A stretch of 64,000 bases of DNA from Nonomuraea endophytica. GTDB lineage: Bacteria > Actinomycetota > Actinomycetes > Streptosporangiales > Streptosporangiaceae. Both the position numbers and the translations under genes were made by a program. The stretch covers positions 238,563-302,562 of the forward strand of contig NZ_JACHIN010000008.1 of the NCBI RefSeq assembly GCF_014203235.1. The letters run 5' to 3'. Shown here one piece after another: positions 19,005-33,071 of this stretch. Numbering within the stretch: position 1 is the stretch's first letter; each line of letters opens with the position of its first letter. The notes below the pieces were generated by a model. The model ran no database searches. It was not told the DNA's origin and was given only the letters and a program-made list of their open reading frames with translations.

Positions 19005-21521
19005 TCACTCGCCGCGCAGGTCGGCCAGCAAACCCGCGAGTTCGTCGGGCTTCACCATGACCTCGCGGGCCTTGGAACCCTCGCTCGGGCCGACCACGTT
19101 GCGGCTTTCGAGCAGGTCCATGAGACGTCCGGCCTTGGCGAACCCGACACGCAGCTTGCGCTGGAGCATCGAGGTCGAGCCGAACTGCGTGGTGACGATC
19201 AGCTCGGCCGCCTGCAGCAGCAGGTCGAGGTCGTCGCCGATGTCCTCGTCGATCTCCTTCTTGACCGTCACCGCGGCCACGTCGTCGCGGTACTCGGCCT
19301 GCATCTGCCCCTTGCAGTGCGCGACGATCCCCGCGATCTCCTTTTCGGAGACGAACGCGTTCTGGATACGGATCGGCTTGCTCGCGCCCATCGGCAGGAA
19401 CAGCGCGTCGCCCTGGCCGACGAGCTTTTCGGCGCCGGGCTGGTCGAGGATGACCCGCGAGTCGGTGAGGCTGGAGACGGCGAAGGCGAGCCTGGAGGGC
19501 ACGTTCGCCTTGATCAGGCCGGTCACGACGTCCACCGACGGGCGCTGGGTGGCGATGACCAGGTGGATGCCGGCCGCGCGGGCCAGCTGGGTGATGCGGA
19601 CGATGGAGTCCTCGACGTCGCGCGGGGCGACCATCATCAGGTCGGCCAGCTCGTCCACGATCACCAGCAGGTAGGGGTAGGGCTGGTAGACGCGCTCGCT
19701 GCCCGGCGGCGGCTTGAGCTGGCCAGCCCGCACGGCCTTGTTGAACTCGTCCACGTGCCGGAAACCGCTGGCCGCCAGGTCGTCGTAGCGGCGGTCCATC
19801 TCGCCCACGACCCAGTCGAGGGCCTCCGCGGCCTTCTTCGGGTTCGTGATGATCGGGGTGATCAGGTGGGGAATGCCCTCGTAGACGCTGAGCTCCACCC
19901 GCTTGGGGTCCACGAGCACCATGCGGACCTCGTCCGGGGTTGCCCGCATGAGGATGCTCGTGATCAGCCCGTTCACGCAGACGGACTTACCGGCGCCGGT
20001 GGCGCCCGCGATGAGCAGGTGCGGCATCTTGGCGAGGTTCGCGACGATCGTCCGCCCCTCGACGTCCTTGCCGAGCCCGACGATCATCGGGTGGTGGTCG
20101 GCCTGCGCCACCTGTGCCCGCAGCACGTCGCCGAGGGCGACAAGATCCTTGTCCGCGTTGGGGATCTCCACCCCGATCGCCGACTTGCCAGGGATCGGCG
20201 ACAAGATCCTGACATCCGCCGATTTAACGGCATAAGCAATGTTTTTGGTGAGAGCGGTGACTTTTTCCACCTTTACGGCGGGACCGAGCTCGATCTCGTA
20301 CCGCGTCACCGTCGGACCGCGCGTGAACCCCATCACCTGCGCGTCGATCGTGAACTGCTCCAGCACGCTGGTCAGCGCGTTGACCACGACCGTGTTCGCC
20401 TTGGTCTGCGGCTTCGGCGCCGACCCCGGCTTGAGGCTCTGAAGATCCGGCAGCTGGTACGGCCCGGCCTGCGGCGACAGGACCAGCTGCTCCACCTTGC
20501 GCGGAGCCGGGCTCGGCTCCGGCAGCTCCGGCTTGCGGGCCTCAGGACCGGCCGGCGACTCCTCCTCGTCCGTGAGCCCCGGCACGATCTCCGGCGAATG
20601 GTCTCCGCGCTTGTCCTTGTCCTTCTCCGCCAGGACCGGCGTGTCATACGGCTTGACCAGGTCGCCGACCTCCGGCTCACCCGGCTTCTTGGCCCTGGTC
20701 CGCTTCTTGCCCTGGTCGCCGGGTTGCGCGGGGCCGTGCCGTTCGAACAGAAGATGCTTGAGCTCGGCCAGCCGTTCCGGAATGCGATGGACCGGCGTGG
20801 CCGTGATCACCAGCACGCCGAAACCCGACAGGATCAGCAGCAGCGGGATCGTGATGAACGGCGGCAAAATGCTGTGCGGCGGCGCCGACACGATGAACCC
20901 GATGATGCCACCGGCCTCCGACACCTTGTCCATGCCGTCGGTCTTGGTCCCCGAGGGGTACGGCACGCCGTTCGCGACATGGATGACGCCCAGCACGCCG
21001 ACGAGCAGCGCGCTCCAGCCGATCACCATGCGCCCGGTGTCGGCGTTCTGGTCCGGATGCCGCAGGAACCGCCAGGCCAGCAGCCCGAGCAGCAACGGCA
21101 ACGCCCAGGCCAGCGACCCGAACACCGCCTGCACCACAACGTTGACCACGTCGGAGACCGCGCCCCTGGCGTCACGCCACGTCATGGCGGCCAGCACGAT
21201 CGCCCCCGCCAGCACCGCCAGCCCGACACCGTCCCGCCGATGGGCCGGGTCAAGCTCACGAGCACTGGACCCGAGCGCCCTGGCGGCACTCCCGATGCCG
21301 TTGGCCAGCAACATCCACAGCCCGACGATCAGCTTGCCGATCATCGTGAAGATCCAGCTGATGGGGTCCTGGTGGGTCACGGACGACTTGCGGGCCGAGC
21401 CCGTCCCCCTCGCCTTGGGGCGTCCCGCCGACGAGGACGTCCGCTTGGCAGGGGTCGCCCGCGACGAGTTCGACCGCTTCGCCGGCCCCTTCGGTGCGCT
21501 TTTCGGCGTACGGGTGGCCAT
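19005..21521 (-). CDS. ftsK: FtsK/SpoIIIE DNA translocase
   Basis: 838 residues from the ATG at 21521; the reading frame stays open far upstream, but MATRTPKSAPKGPAKR is the expected basic start. Basic Ser/Thr/Lys-rich N-terminal tail (1-45), four or five membrane helices (about 50-235), charged linker (240-370), then the alpha/beta motor with Walker A GATGAGKS near 506 and DELADLM Walker B, and a C-terminal gamma winged helix (RKLRVGFAKAGRLMDLLE) that reads orienting DNA sequences. It pumps chromosomes through the closing septum. The rodZ-like gene starts 78 nt downstream. Confidence 0.95.
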   Translation of the reverse strand: MATRTPKSAPKGPAKRSNSSRATPAKRTSSSAGRPKARGTGSARKSSVTHQDPISWIFTMIGKLIVGLWMLLANGIGSAARALGSSARELDPAHRRDGVGLAVLAGAIVLAAMTWRDARGAVSDVVNVVVQAVFGSLAWALPLLLGLLAWRFLRHPDQNADTGRMVIGWSALLVGVLGVIHVANGVPYPSGTKTDGMDKVSEAGGIIGFIVSAPPHSILPPFITIPLLLILSGFGVLVITATPVHRIPERLAELKHLLFERHGPAQPGDQGKKRTRAKKPGEPEVGDLVKPYDTPVLAEKDKDKRGDHSPEIVPGLTDEEESPAGPEARKPELPEPSPAPRKVEQLVLSPQAGPYQLPDLQSLKPGSAPKPQTKANTVVVNALTSVLEQFTIDAQVMGFTRGPTVTRYEIELGPAVKVEKVTALTKNIAYAVKSADVRILSPIPGKSAIGVEIPNADKDLVALGDVLRAQVAQADHHPMIVGLGKDVEGRTIVANLAKMPHLLIAGATGAGKSVCVNGLITSILMRATPDEVRMVLVDPKRVELSVYEGIPHLITPIITNPKKAAEALDWVVGEMDRRYDDLAASGFRHVDEFNKAVRAGQLKPPPGSERVYQPYPYLLVIVDELADLMMVAPRDVEDSIVRITQLARAAGIHLVIATQRPSVDVVTGLIKANVPSRLAFAVSSLTDSRVILDQPGAEKLVGQGDALFLPMGASKPIRIQNAFVSEKEIAGIVAHCKGQMQAEYRDDVAAVTVKKEIDEDIGDDLDLLLQAAELIVTTQFGSTSMLQRKLRVGFAKAGRLMDLLESRNVVGPSEGSKAREVMVKPDELAGLLADLRGE

Positions 21522-21913
21522 GATGCCAAAGGTACGTCCCCAACCCCCGCCCCCGCACACAGGCGCGCCGTTGCGCCAGAAATATCCCCTTTCCCCCACC
21601 ACCCCCACCCACCCCACACACCCCCTCCCCCCGGACCACCCGCCTCCGGGCACCCACGCCCTGCGAGGGCCTTGTGAGGGGCCAACCCGCATAGCGCGTG
21701 GGCAACCCGAGTTGGGCGTCTCACGGAGGCTGCTCCCTGGCCGGGGCGCACAGGGACAGCGCAAGGGCACGCGAAACCGGGGCCACGGGCGGTTAGGACC
21801 CGGGCGGGGGCCGGGGAGGGCGGGCCGGGGCCGGTGGGGCGGGTGGGTGTTGCGAAGGGGGCTGGTGGACCTTCGGGGGCGGGGCAGGGCGGACCGGGAA
21901 GAGCGGGTGGGGG
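21522..21913. other. Intergenic, strand-asymmetric G/C-rich low-complexity stretch
   Basis: 392 nt without a gene. At 21590-21660 the plus strand is strongly C-rich with runs of 4-7 C; at 21795-21915 it switches to G-rich with many GGG runs spaced 1-6 nt. Both are compatible with G-quadruplexes, on opposite strands. It holds the ftsK promoter on the minus strand, but no box could be assigned, and no clear terminator for the response regulator was seen. Confidence 0.6.
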
Positions 21914-22536
21914 TTAGGGGGTGGGGTGGAGGGTGTCGAAGGCGGATTGCATGGCGTTGACCCGGTCGGCCAGGTCCTTGATCGCGTCCCGGAGGCCGTC
22001 GTCGTCCGGGACCGCCGCCGTCAGGGCGGTCAGCTGGTCCTCCACGGACGTCAGGCGGTCGGCGAACGTGGTCAGGGCCTGGGCGTTGCGGGCCAGGTCG
22101 GGGTCGCTGCGGAGCAGGTCGCGCAGCAGGGCCGCCTGTTCGCGCAGCATGTGGCTCTTGCGGGACAGGTCGATGAAGACGGCCACCTTGCTGCGGAGCA
22201 CCCATGGGTCGAAGGGTTTGGTGATGTAGTCCACGGCCCCGACGGCATAGCCACGGAAGGCGGCGCCCGAGCCGGTGTCGGTTCCGGTGAGGAAGATGAT
22301 GGGCACGTCGCGGGTCTGGTCGAGGCGTTTGATGTGGGCGGCGGTCTCGAAGCCGTCCATGCCGGGCATCAGCACGTCCAGCAGCACCACGGCGAAGTCG
22401 TGGCGCAGCATGAGCTTCATGGCCTCCTGCCCCGACCTGGCCTTGAACAACTGCTGCTGCAGCGGCCGCAGCACCGCCTCCAGCGCGACCAGGCTCTCGT
22501 CCTTGTCGTCGACAAGGAGGATCTTGACCTGGCGGA

Positions 22537-22540
<4 letters not shown>
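21914..22540 (-). CDS. Response regulator with C-terminal coiled coil (partner of poly-HAMP kinase)
   Basis: 208 residues. Receiver domain 1-125 with ILLVDDKDES at the start, phospho-acceptor D55 in VVLLDVLMPGMDG, the Thr of FLTGTD and Lys of KPFDPWVLR. The rest (130-208) is a helical segment with heptad-like Leu/Val spacing (LRDAIKDLADRVNAM), not a DNA-binding or enzymatic output. ATG overlaps the TGA of the hybrid kinase (ATGA at 22537-22540), so the two are made together. Likely receives phosphate from the kinase and acts by protein contact; the downstream target is not in view. Confidence 0.88.
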
Positions 22541-27750
<5,210 letters not shown>

Positions 27751-27845
27751 GGCCGCCTTCTTCGCAACCGGAAGTATCAGCGGCCTCAGTCTGCCACTCT
27801 GAGAGTGACCGAACTGCCACATCGAGTGATGTTCTAGGAAGAGGC

Positions 27846-30272
27846 GTGGACACCACCCGGGTTACGAGCACGGCCTTCGACGGGACGCCTCATGCCCCGG
27901 CGGCGGCGCGGCGCTTCGTACGGGATGTTCTCGCCGAATGGCACCTCAGCCACATCGAAGCGGACGCGGTGCTGCTGACCAGCGAACTCGTCACCAACGC
28001 CGTCGTCCACGCGGGCACGGCGATCGAGCTGACCTGCCGTCTCGACGAGGCGGCCACCCCGCCGCGGCTGGAGATCGAGGTGGACGACCACCACCCCTCG
28101 CGCACGGTCCTGTCCTCCGGCGCCCTGGCCACCTCCGGCCGAGGGCTGGCGCTGGCCGGGATGCTGGCCGACGCGTGGGGCGTCACCTACTCCCGCTCGG
28201 CCAAACGCGTGTGGGTGCGCCTCGACCTCATGGACGATGACGGCGCCCGGGAGACGGGCGGGCCGCCGGCCGCCGCCCCCGCGATCGCCGCGGCGCCCGT
28301 GGAGTCGCTGCACGTGGCGGTGATCGTGGCCGACGCCCACGGCCGCGTGCTGCTGTGGAACCCGGAGGCCGAGGCGCTGCTCGGCCGGTCGGCTGACGAG
28401 GCGGTCGGGATGACGCTGGCCGAGCTGGTCGCCTGGCGCGGCCACGGCCGCTACGCGCTGACGCTGGACGACATGCTGGGCCTGGGCCGCTGGCGCGGGG
28501 CGTCGTGGATGCGGCACCGCGACGGGCGCCTGGTTCCGGTGTACGTCTCCCATCTGCGCACCGGCGGGCGGGCGGGTGATCGCCGGGTGGTGTGGATGGT
28601 GGTGGCCGAGGACCACCGCTACGTCCTCGCGCCGCCGCCCACGCCGCTCAGGCGCGAGGCGGGCGAGCAGATCATGGAGGTGCTCGGGCACACCCGTCCG
28701 CTGGCGGAGCGCCTGCAGGCCACGGCCCAGGTGATCCAGGCCTCGTCCGGGGCGGACGCCGCGTACGTGCTGGTCAGGAGCGAGCACGACGACAGCTTCG
28801 CGGTGGCGGGCGGCGCGGGCACGACCGCGGGGCTGGTGGGGGCGCTGGGCGCGGGGGTGTTCTCGCGGACGGGCGCGAGCCCGAGCATGGTGGACGATCT
28901 GCTGAGCACGGACGCGGAGCTGGCGCGACGGTTGCACGCCAGGTCGCTGGCGTGCGCCCCCCTGCGTACGGCCGGCGAGATCCACGGCTATCTCGTGGTG
29001 ACCTCGACCGAGCCGGGCCGCTTCGACAGCGCGCTGGCCGCCGGGCTCCAGCACGTCGCCGACCAGGTCGCGCTGCACGTGGAGCGGGAACGGCTGGCCG
29101 AGCGCGAGCGCGCGCACCGGGGCCGGCTGTCGTTCCTCGCAGAGGCGGGCGAACTGCTCGCCGGTGTGCACGACGAGGAGCTGATCGCGGCGCTGGCGGC
29201 CCAGCTCGTGGTGCCCAAGCTCGCCCAGTGGGCGGCGGTGTATCTGACCGATCTGTCGGGCGCGACCCGCCTGGCGCATGTGTGGCACTGCGAGGAGCGG
29301 CACAACGCCGAGCTGCGCCGCGTGCTGCCGGCCAGACCGCAGCCGGAGCTGGGCGCGACCGACTGGCCGCCGGGGGCGGCGACGGTGCTGTCGTTCCCGC
29401 TGCTGACCGGCGACAGGTCGCTCGGGGCGCTGGTGCTGGGCCGGGCCGAGCCGATGCTCTCCCACGAGCTGGCCGACCTGCTGGCCGACCTGTGCCGGCT
29501 GGTGGCGCTCAACCTGCACACCGCCATGCTCTACGCCCGCCAGGAGACCACCTCGCGGGTGCTGCAGCGCAGCCTCCTGCCGGTGACCACCTCCTCGATG
29601 CCGGGCCTGGAGTCGGCGGTGGTCTACGAGCCGGCCGAGGAGGGCGCGGACGTGGGCGGCGACTTCTACGACCTGTTCGCGGTCGGCGACCGGTGGTGTT
29701 TCGCGCTGGGCGACGTCTGCGGCAGCGGGCCGGAGGCGGCCGCGGTGACCGGTCTGGCCCGCCACGCCGTACGCCTGCTGGCCAAGGAGCGCTATCCGGT
29801 CGCGGCGATCCTCGACCGGCTCAACGCGACGTTGATCGACGAGGCGGAGGAGGGCCGGTTCCTGAGCCTGCTGTGCGGGGAGCTGACGCCGCTGCCGCAG
29901 GGCGGCGCGCGCTGCGCGATCGCCTCGGCCGGGCATCCGCCGCCGCTGGTGCTGCGCGCGAGCGGCGTGGTGGAGACGGTGGCCGAGCCGCAGTTGCTGC
30001 TGGGCATCGAGGGTTCGGCGGAGTTCTTCGACCAGAGCTTCGAGCTGGCTCCGGGCGACGTGCTGCTGTGCGTGACCGACGGGGTGACCGAGCGGCGCGA
30101 GGGCAAGCGACTGCTGGACGACGACGACGGGCTGGCCCGGTTGCTGGCCACGTGCGCGGGGCTGAGCGCGCACGCGGTCGCCGAGCGGGTACGGCACGCC
30201 GTCGACACCTTCGCCGCCGAGCCGTCCAGGGACGACGTGGCGATGCTGGTGCTGAAGGCGGTCAGGCCGTGA
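27846..30272 (+). CDS. HATPase-PAS-GAF-GAF-PP2C (RsbU/SpoIIE-type) phosphatase
   Basis: 808 residues from a GTG after AGGAAGAGG. Order: HATPase_c of the RsbW anti-sigma type (about 15-130; LLTSELVTNAVVHAG N-box, SGRGLALAG), PAS (about 150-260; LLWNPEAEALLG), GAF (about 270-405), second GAF (about 425-590), SpoIIE PP2C (about 600-808; GGDFYDLF, CFALGDVCGSG, VLLCVTDGVTE metal-binding motifs). Such proteins dephosphorylate anti-anti-sigma factors, and the HATPase domain may phosphorylate or trap them, so both activities sit on one chain. It diverges from the poly-HAMP kinase across 95 nt, suggesting joint stress signalling. Ends in an 11-nt tail overlap with galM. Confidence 0.92.
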   Translation: MDTTRVTSTAFDGTPHAPAAARRFVRDVLAEWHLSHIEADAVLLTSELVTNAVVHAGTAIELTCRLDEAATPPRLEIEVDDHHPSRTVLSSGALATSGRGLALAGMLADAWGVTYSRSAKRVWVRLDLMDDDGARETGGPPAAAPAIAAAPVESLHVAVIVADAHGRVLLWNPEAEALLGRSADEAVGMTLAELVAWRGHGRYALTLDDMLGLGRWRGASWMRHRDGRLVPVYVSHLRTGGRAGDRRVVWMVVAEDHRYVLAPPPTPLRREAGEQIMEVLGHTRPLAERLQATAQVIQASSGADAAYVLVRSEHDDSFAVAGGAGTTAGLVGALGAGVFSRTGASPSMVDDLLSTDAELARRLHARSLACAPLRTAGEIHGYLVVTSTEPGRFDSALAAGLQHVADQVALHVERERLAERERAHRGRLSFLAEAGELLAGVHDEELIAALAAQLVVPKLAQWAAVYLTDLSGATRLAHVWHCEERHNAELRRVLPARPQPELGATDWPPGAATVLSFPLLTGDRSLGALVLGRAEPMLSHELADLLADLCRLVALNLHTAMLYARQETTSRVLQRSLLPVTTSSMPGLESAVVYEPAEEGADVGGDFYDLFAVGDRWCFALGDVCGSGPEAAAVTGLARHAVRLLAKERYPVAAILDRLNATLIDEAEEGRFLSLLCGELTPLPQGGARCAIASAGHPPPLVLRASGVVETVAEPQLLLGIEGSAEFFDQSFELAPGDVLLCVTDGVTERREGKRLLDDDDGLARLLATCAGLSAHAVAERVRHAVDTFAAEPSRDDVAMLVLKAVRP

Positions 30273-31164
30273 AGCGGTAGGTGGTGCTCGACTTGAGGCG
30301 TTCGCCGGGCCGCAGCACGGTCGAGGGGAAGTGCGGCTGGTTGGGCGAGTCGGGGAAGTGCTGCGTCTCCAGGCAGAACCCGGAGAACGGCCCGTACGGC
30401 GTGGCCGTGGGGTCGAGCATGCCGCCGGCGTAGAACTGCACGCCCGGTTCGGTGGTGGCGACCTCCATGGCGAGCCCGGAGACGGGTTCGGTGACCCGGA
30501 TGCCGCCGTCGAGGACGAAGCAGTGGTCGTAGGCGGCGCCGTACCTCTGCCCGATGGCCGTCGGGGTGGTGAAGTCGAACGGGGTGTCGCGCACGGACGC
30601 GAGCTCGCCCGTGGGGATCTTGCCGTCGTCGACGGGCAGGTAGCGTCCGGCGTCCATGCGCAGGACGTGGCCGCGGACGTCGCCGCCGCCGGCGAGGTTG
30701 AAGTAGGTGTGGTTGGTGAGGTTGACGACGGTGGGGGCGTCGGCGACGGCGGTGTAGTCGAGGCGGAGCGCGTCGCCGTCGAGGGTGTAGGTGATGGTGG
30801 CGGTGAGTTCGCCGGGGTAGCCCTGGTCGCCGTCGGGGCTGGTGAGGCTGAGGGTGACGGACTTCGGTGAGGATCGCGCGACGGTCCAGTCGTGTTTGTC
30901 GAAGCCCTTGACGCCACCGTGCAGGCTGTTGGCGCCGTTGTTGACGGGCAGGGTGTGCTCGACGCCGTCGAGGACGAAGCGGCCGCCGGCGATGCGGTTG
31001 GCGTAGCGGCCGACGACGGCCCCGAAGTAGCGGCTGCGGGTGAGATAGTCGGCGGGGTCGTCCAGGCCGAGCACGACGTTGACGCCGCCGACCTCCAGTG
31101 ACTGCAGCACGGCGCCGTAGGGCAGCACGCGGGCGCGCAGCGCGCCGGACTCCAGCTCGATCAT
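30262..31164 (-). CDS. galM: Aldose 1-epimerase (mutarotase)
   Basis: 300 residues from an ATG with GGGAGG upstream. GalM motifs: YANRIAGGRF near 54, NNGANSLHGG near 75-84, the catalytic His H152 in NLTNHTYFNL and catalytic Glu E266 in CLETQHFPDSPN. It interconverts the alpha and beta anomers of hexoses such as galactose. The start overlaps the LacI stop by 4 nt, so the two form a regulator-enzyme operon facing the epimerase/enolase-superfamily pair. Confidence 0.93.
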   Translation of the reverse strand: MIELESGALRARVLPYGAVLQSLEVGGVNVVLGLDDPADYLTRSRYFGAVVGRYANRIAGGRFVLDGVEHTLPVNNGANSLHGGVKGFDKHDWTVARSSPKSVTLSLTSPDGDQGYPGELTATITYTLDGDALRLDYTAVADAPTVVNLTNHTYFNLAGGGDVRGHVLRMDAGRYLPVDDGKIPTGELASVRDTPFDFTTPTAIGQRYGAAYDHCFVLDGGIRVTEPVSGLAMEVATTEPGVQFYAGGMLDPTATPYGPFSGFCLETQHFPDSPNQPHFPSTVLRPGERLKSSTTYRFTA

Positions 31165-32102
31165 CTGGGGGCCTCCCCGGTGGATTCGCGGACGATGAGC
31201 GCGGTCGGCAGCTTGACGGGCCCGGTCTCCGCGCCCAGGAGCAGGTCGACGGCGGCGCGCCCGGCGGCGTCTGTGGGCATGGCCACGGTGGTGAGCTTGG
31301 GCCGGTTGAGGCGGCCCGGCAGGATGTCGTCGACGCCGACCACGCTCACGTCGGCGGGCACGCGCACGCCGAGGTCGGCCAGGCCCTCGATGAGGCCGAG
31401 CGCGACCAGGTCGTTGTAGCAGAGCACGCCGGTGGCGCCGGAGTCGGCGACGGCGCGGGCGGCGGCGATGCCGCCCTGCTCGGTGGGCTGGTTGGGCCCG
31501 ATGACCGGCACGCCTTCGGCGGCGGCGCGCATCTCCTCGCTGGTCCACGAGCCGGCCGGGCCCCTGACGTAGGCCAGGCGGCGGTGGCCGAGGCCACGCA
31601 GGTGCTCCAGGGCGAGCGCGGCGCCCTGGGCGACGTCCATGAGCACCCAGGGCAGGCCTTCGACCTGGCGGTTGACGACGACGAACGGCACGTCTTCTGC
31701 CAGCCGGACGATCTGGTCGTTGGCCAGGCGGGGGCTGCACAGGATGACGCCGTCGACCTGCTTGGCGAGGGTGCGGAGCAGTTCTTCCTCGGCTCTGGGG
31801 TCCTCGTCGGTGTCGGCGACGAACACGTGGTAGTCGTGGCTCCTGGCGTGGCTCTGGGCGGCCTTGATCAGCGGCGGGAAGAACGGGTTGGCGATGTCGG
31901 CGACGATCAGGCCGAGGTTCATGGTGCGGCCGGTGGTGAGGGCCCGCGCGGCCCGGTTGGGCCGGTAGCCGAGCTGGTCGGCGGCGGCCAGGACGCGGTC
32001 GCGGGTGGCCGGGTTGACCAGGTGCGGGGCGGAGAAGCTGCGGGAGACCGTCGAGACGTGCACTCCGGTGGCGCGGGCCACGTCTCTGATCGTCACCGCC
32101 AT
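31161..32102 (-). CDS. LacI-family transcriptional repressor
   Basis: 313 residues from the ATG at 32102. N-terminal LacI helix-turn-helix (TIRDVARATGVHVSTVSR, 4-21) with hinge helix (RPNRAARALTTGRT), then a periplasmic-binding-protein-like domain (LGLIVADIANPFFPPLI, VDGVILCSPR, VSVVGVDDI). Operator sites GCAAACGGTTGC and its reverse complement lie 14 and 68 nt upstream, so it probably represses itself, galM and the divergent epimerase/enolase-superfamily operon until a sugar or sugar acid is bound. Confidence 0.92.
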   Translation of the reverse strand: MAVTIRDVARATGVHVSTVSRSFSAPHLVNPATRDRVLAAADQLGYRPNRAARALTTGRTMNLGLIVADIANPFFPPLIKAAQSHARSHDYHVFVADTDEDPRAEEELLRTLAKQVDGVILCSPRLANDQIVRLAEDVPFVVVNRQVEGLPWVLMDVAQGAALALEHLRGLGHRRLAYVRGPAGSWTSEEMRAAAEGVPVIGPNQPTEQGGIAAARAVADSGATGVLCYNDLVALGLIEGLADLGVRVPADVSVVGVDDILPGRLNRPKLTTVAMPTDAAGRAAVDLLLGAETGPVKLPTALIVRESTGEAPR

Positions 32103-32115
32103 GGCGTTCCCCCCT

Positions 32116-32181
32116 GCAAACGGTTGCCCACAAACCTTGACGGTTGCGGTTGCGGCCGTCAAGGTCAATGCAACCGTTTGC
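32116..32181. promoter_or_regulatory. Nested LacI operator pair and divergent promoters
   Basis: Outer arms: GCAAACGGTTGC at 32116-32127 and its exact reverse complement GCAACCGTTTGC at 32170-32181, each matching the CG-centred TGNAACCGNT operator type of LacI proteins. Inner arms: CCTTGACGG at 32135-32143 and CCGTCAAGG at 32156-32164, also exact, so each strand carries a TTGACG -35-like box. The two inverted repeats share nearly the same centre (32148.5 and 32149.5). The layout suggests that two repressor dimers flank and shut both promoters. Confidence 0.8.
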
Positions 32182-32195
32182 TTTAAGGAGAGACG

Positions 32196-33071
32196 ATGAC
32201 GCGTACGCTCGTGACCGGGAGCGCGGGCAGACTCGGCCGCAGCGTGGTGAGCGCCCTCGCCGCCGCGGGGCACGAGGTGATCGGCATCGACCGGGCGCCG
32301 GGCACGCCGGCGGAGGCCGCGGCCACGCTGCCGGCCGACCTGACGGACCTGGGCGAGGCGTTCGAGGTCATGACCCGGTTCCGGCCCGACGCGGTGGTGC
32401 ACCTGGCGGCGATCGCGGTGCCGTTCAGCAGGAGTGACGCGGTCACCTTCAAGGTCAACAGCCAGCTCGCGTTCAACGTCTGCGAGAGCGCCGTCCGCTG
32501 CGGCGTCGAGCGCGTCGCCGTCGCCAGCAGCCCCACCGTGATCGGGTACGGCACGCCCGGCTGGACCCCGTCGTACCTGCCGATCGACGAGGAGCATCCG
32601 CTGGCCCCGTGGAACGCCTACGGCGTGTCCAAGCAGGTGGCCGAGGAGGTCGTCAGAAGCTTCGCGCGCACGGCACAGACCCGGCTGGCCGTCTTCCGCC
32701 CCTGCTACGTCGTGGCGCCCGAGGAATGGGAAGGCGCGCCCACGCAGCAGGGACACACCATGGCCGAGCGCCTCGACCGGCCCGAGCTGGCCGGGGTCTC
32801 CCTGTTCAACTACATCGACGCGCGCGACGCGGCCGACTTCGTGATCACCCTGCTGCGACGGCTGCCGGACATCCCCAACGGTGAGGTCTTCTTCGCCGGC
32901 GCCGCCGACGCGCTCACCCGCGAGCCGCTGTCGGAGGTGCTGCCCAAGGTGGTGCCGAGCACGGCCGGACTGGCCGACACGGTGGGCGCGACGGTCTTCT
33001 CCTGCGACAAGGCCGAGCGGATGCTCGGGTGGCGGGCCGCGCGCAGCTGGCGGACGGAGCTGGCCTCGTGA
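32196..33071 (+). CDS. NAD-dependent epimerase/dehydratase-family oxidoreductase
   Basis: 291 residues; TAAGGAGAG before the ATG. Extended short-chain dehydrogenase: TGSAGRLGRSVV (Gly-rich NAD site, 8-19), HLAAIAVP near 70, ASSPTVIGYG (catalytic Ser/Thr) near 109 and YGVSK (Tyr/Lys) near 142-146. The first gene after the LacI operator, coupled to the enolase-superfamily gene by a GTGA overlap. Context suggests oxidation or epimerisation of a sugar or sugar acid, possibly a uronate or aldose dehydrogenase feeding the next enzyme; the exact substrate cannot be read. Confidence 0.85.
   Translation: MTRTLVTGSAGRLGRSVVSALAAAGHEVIGIDRAPGTPAEAAATLPADLTDLGEAFEVMTRFRPDAVVHLAAIAVPFSRSDAVTFKVNSQLAFNVCESAVRCGVERVAVASSPTVIGYGTPGWTPSYLPIDEEHPLAPWNAYGVSKQVAEEVVRSFARTAQTRLAVFRPCYVVAPEEWEGAPTQQGHTMAERLDRPELAGVSLFNYIDARDAADFVITLLRRLPDIPNGEVFFAGAADALTREPLSEVLPKVVPSTAGLADTVGATVFSCDKAERMLGWRAARSWRTELAS

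Noticed and set aside
18999..21677. Plus-strand open frame of about 890 codons opposite ftsK
   Set aside because: Antisense shadow; ftsK carries all family motifs and the opposing frame is Arg/His/Asp-rich without recognisable folds.
30272..32756. Fused reading frames joining galM with the LacI region and the LacI gene with the divergent epimerase
   Set aside because: Open frames extend upstream of both true starts, but clear ribosome sites and family N-termini are at 31164 and 32102.
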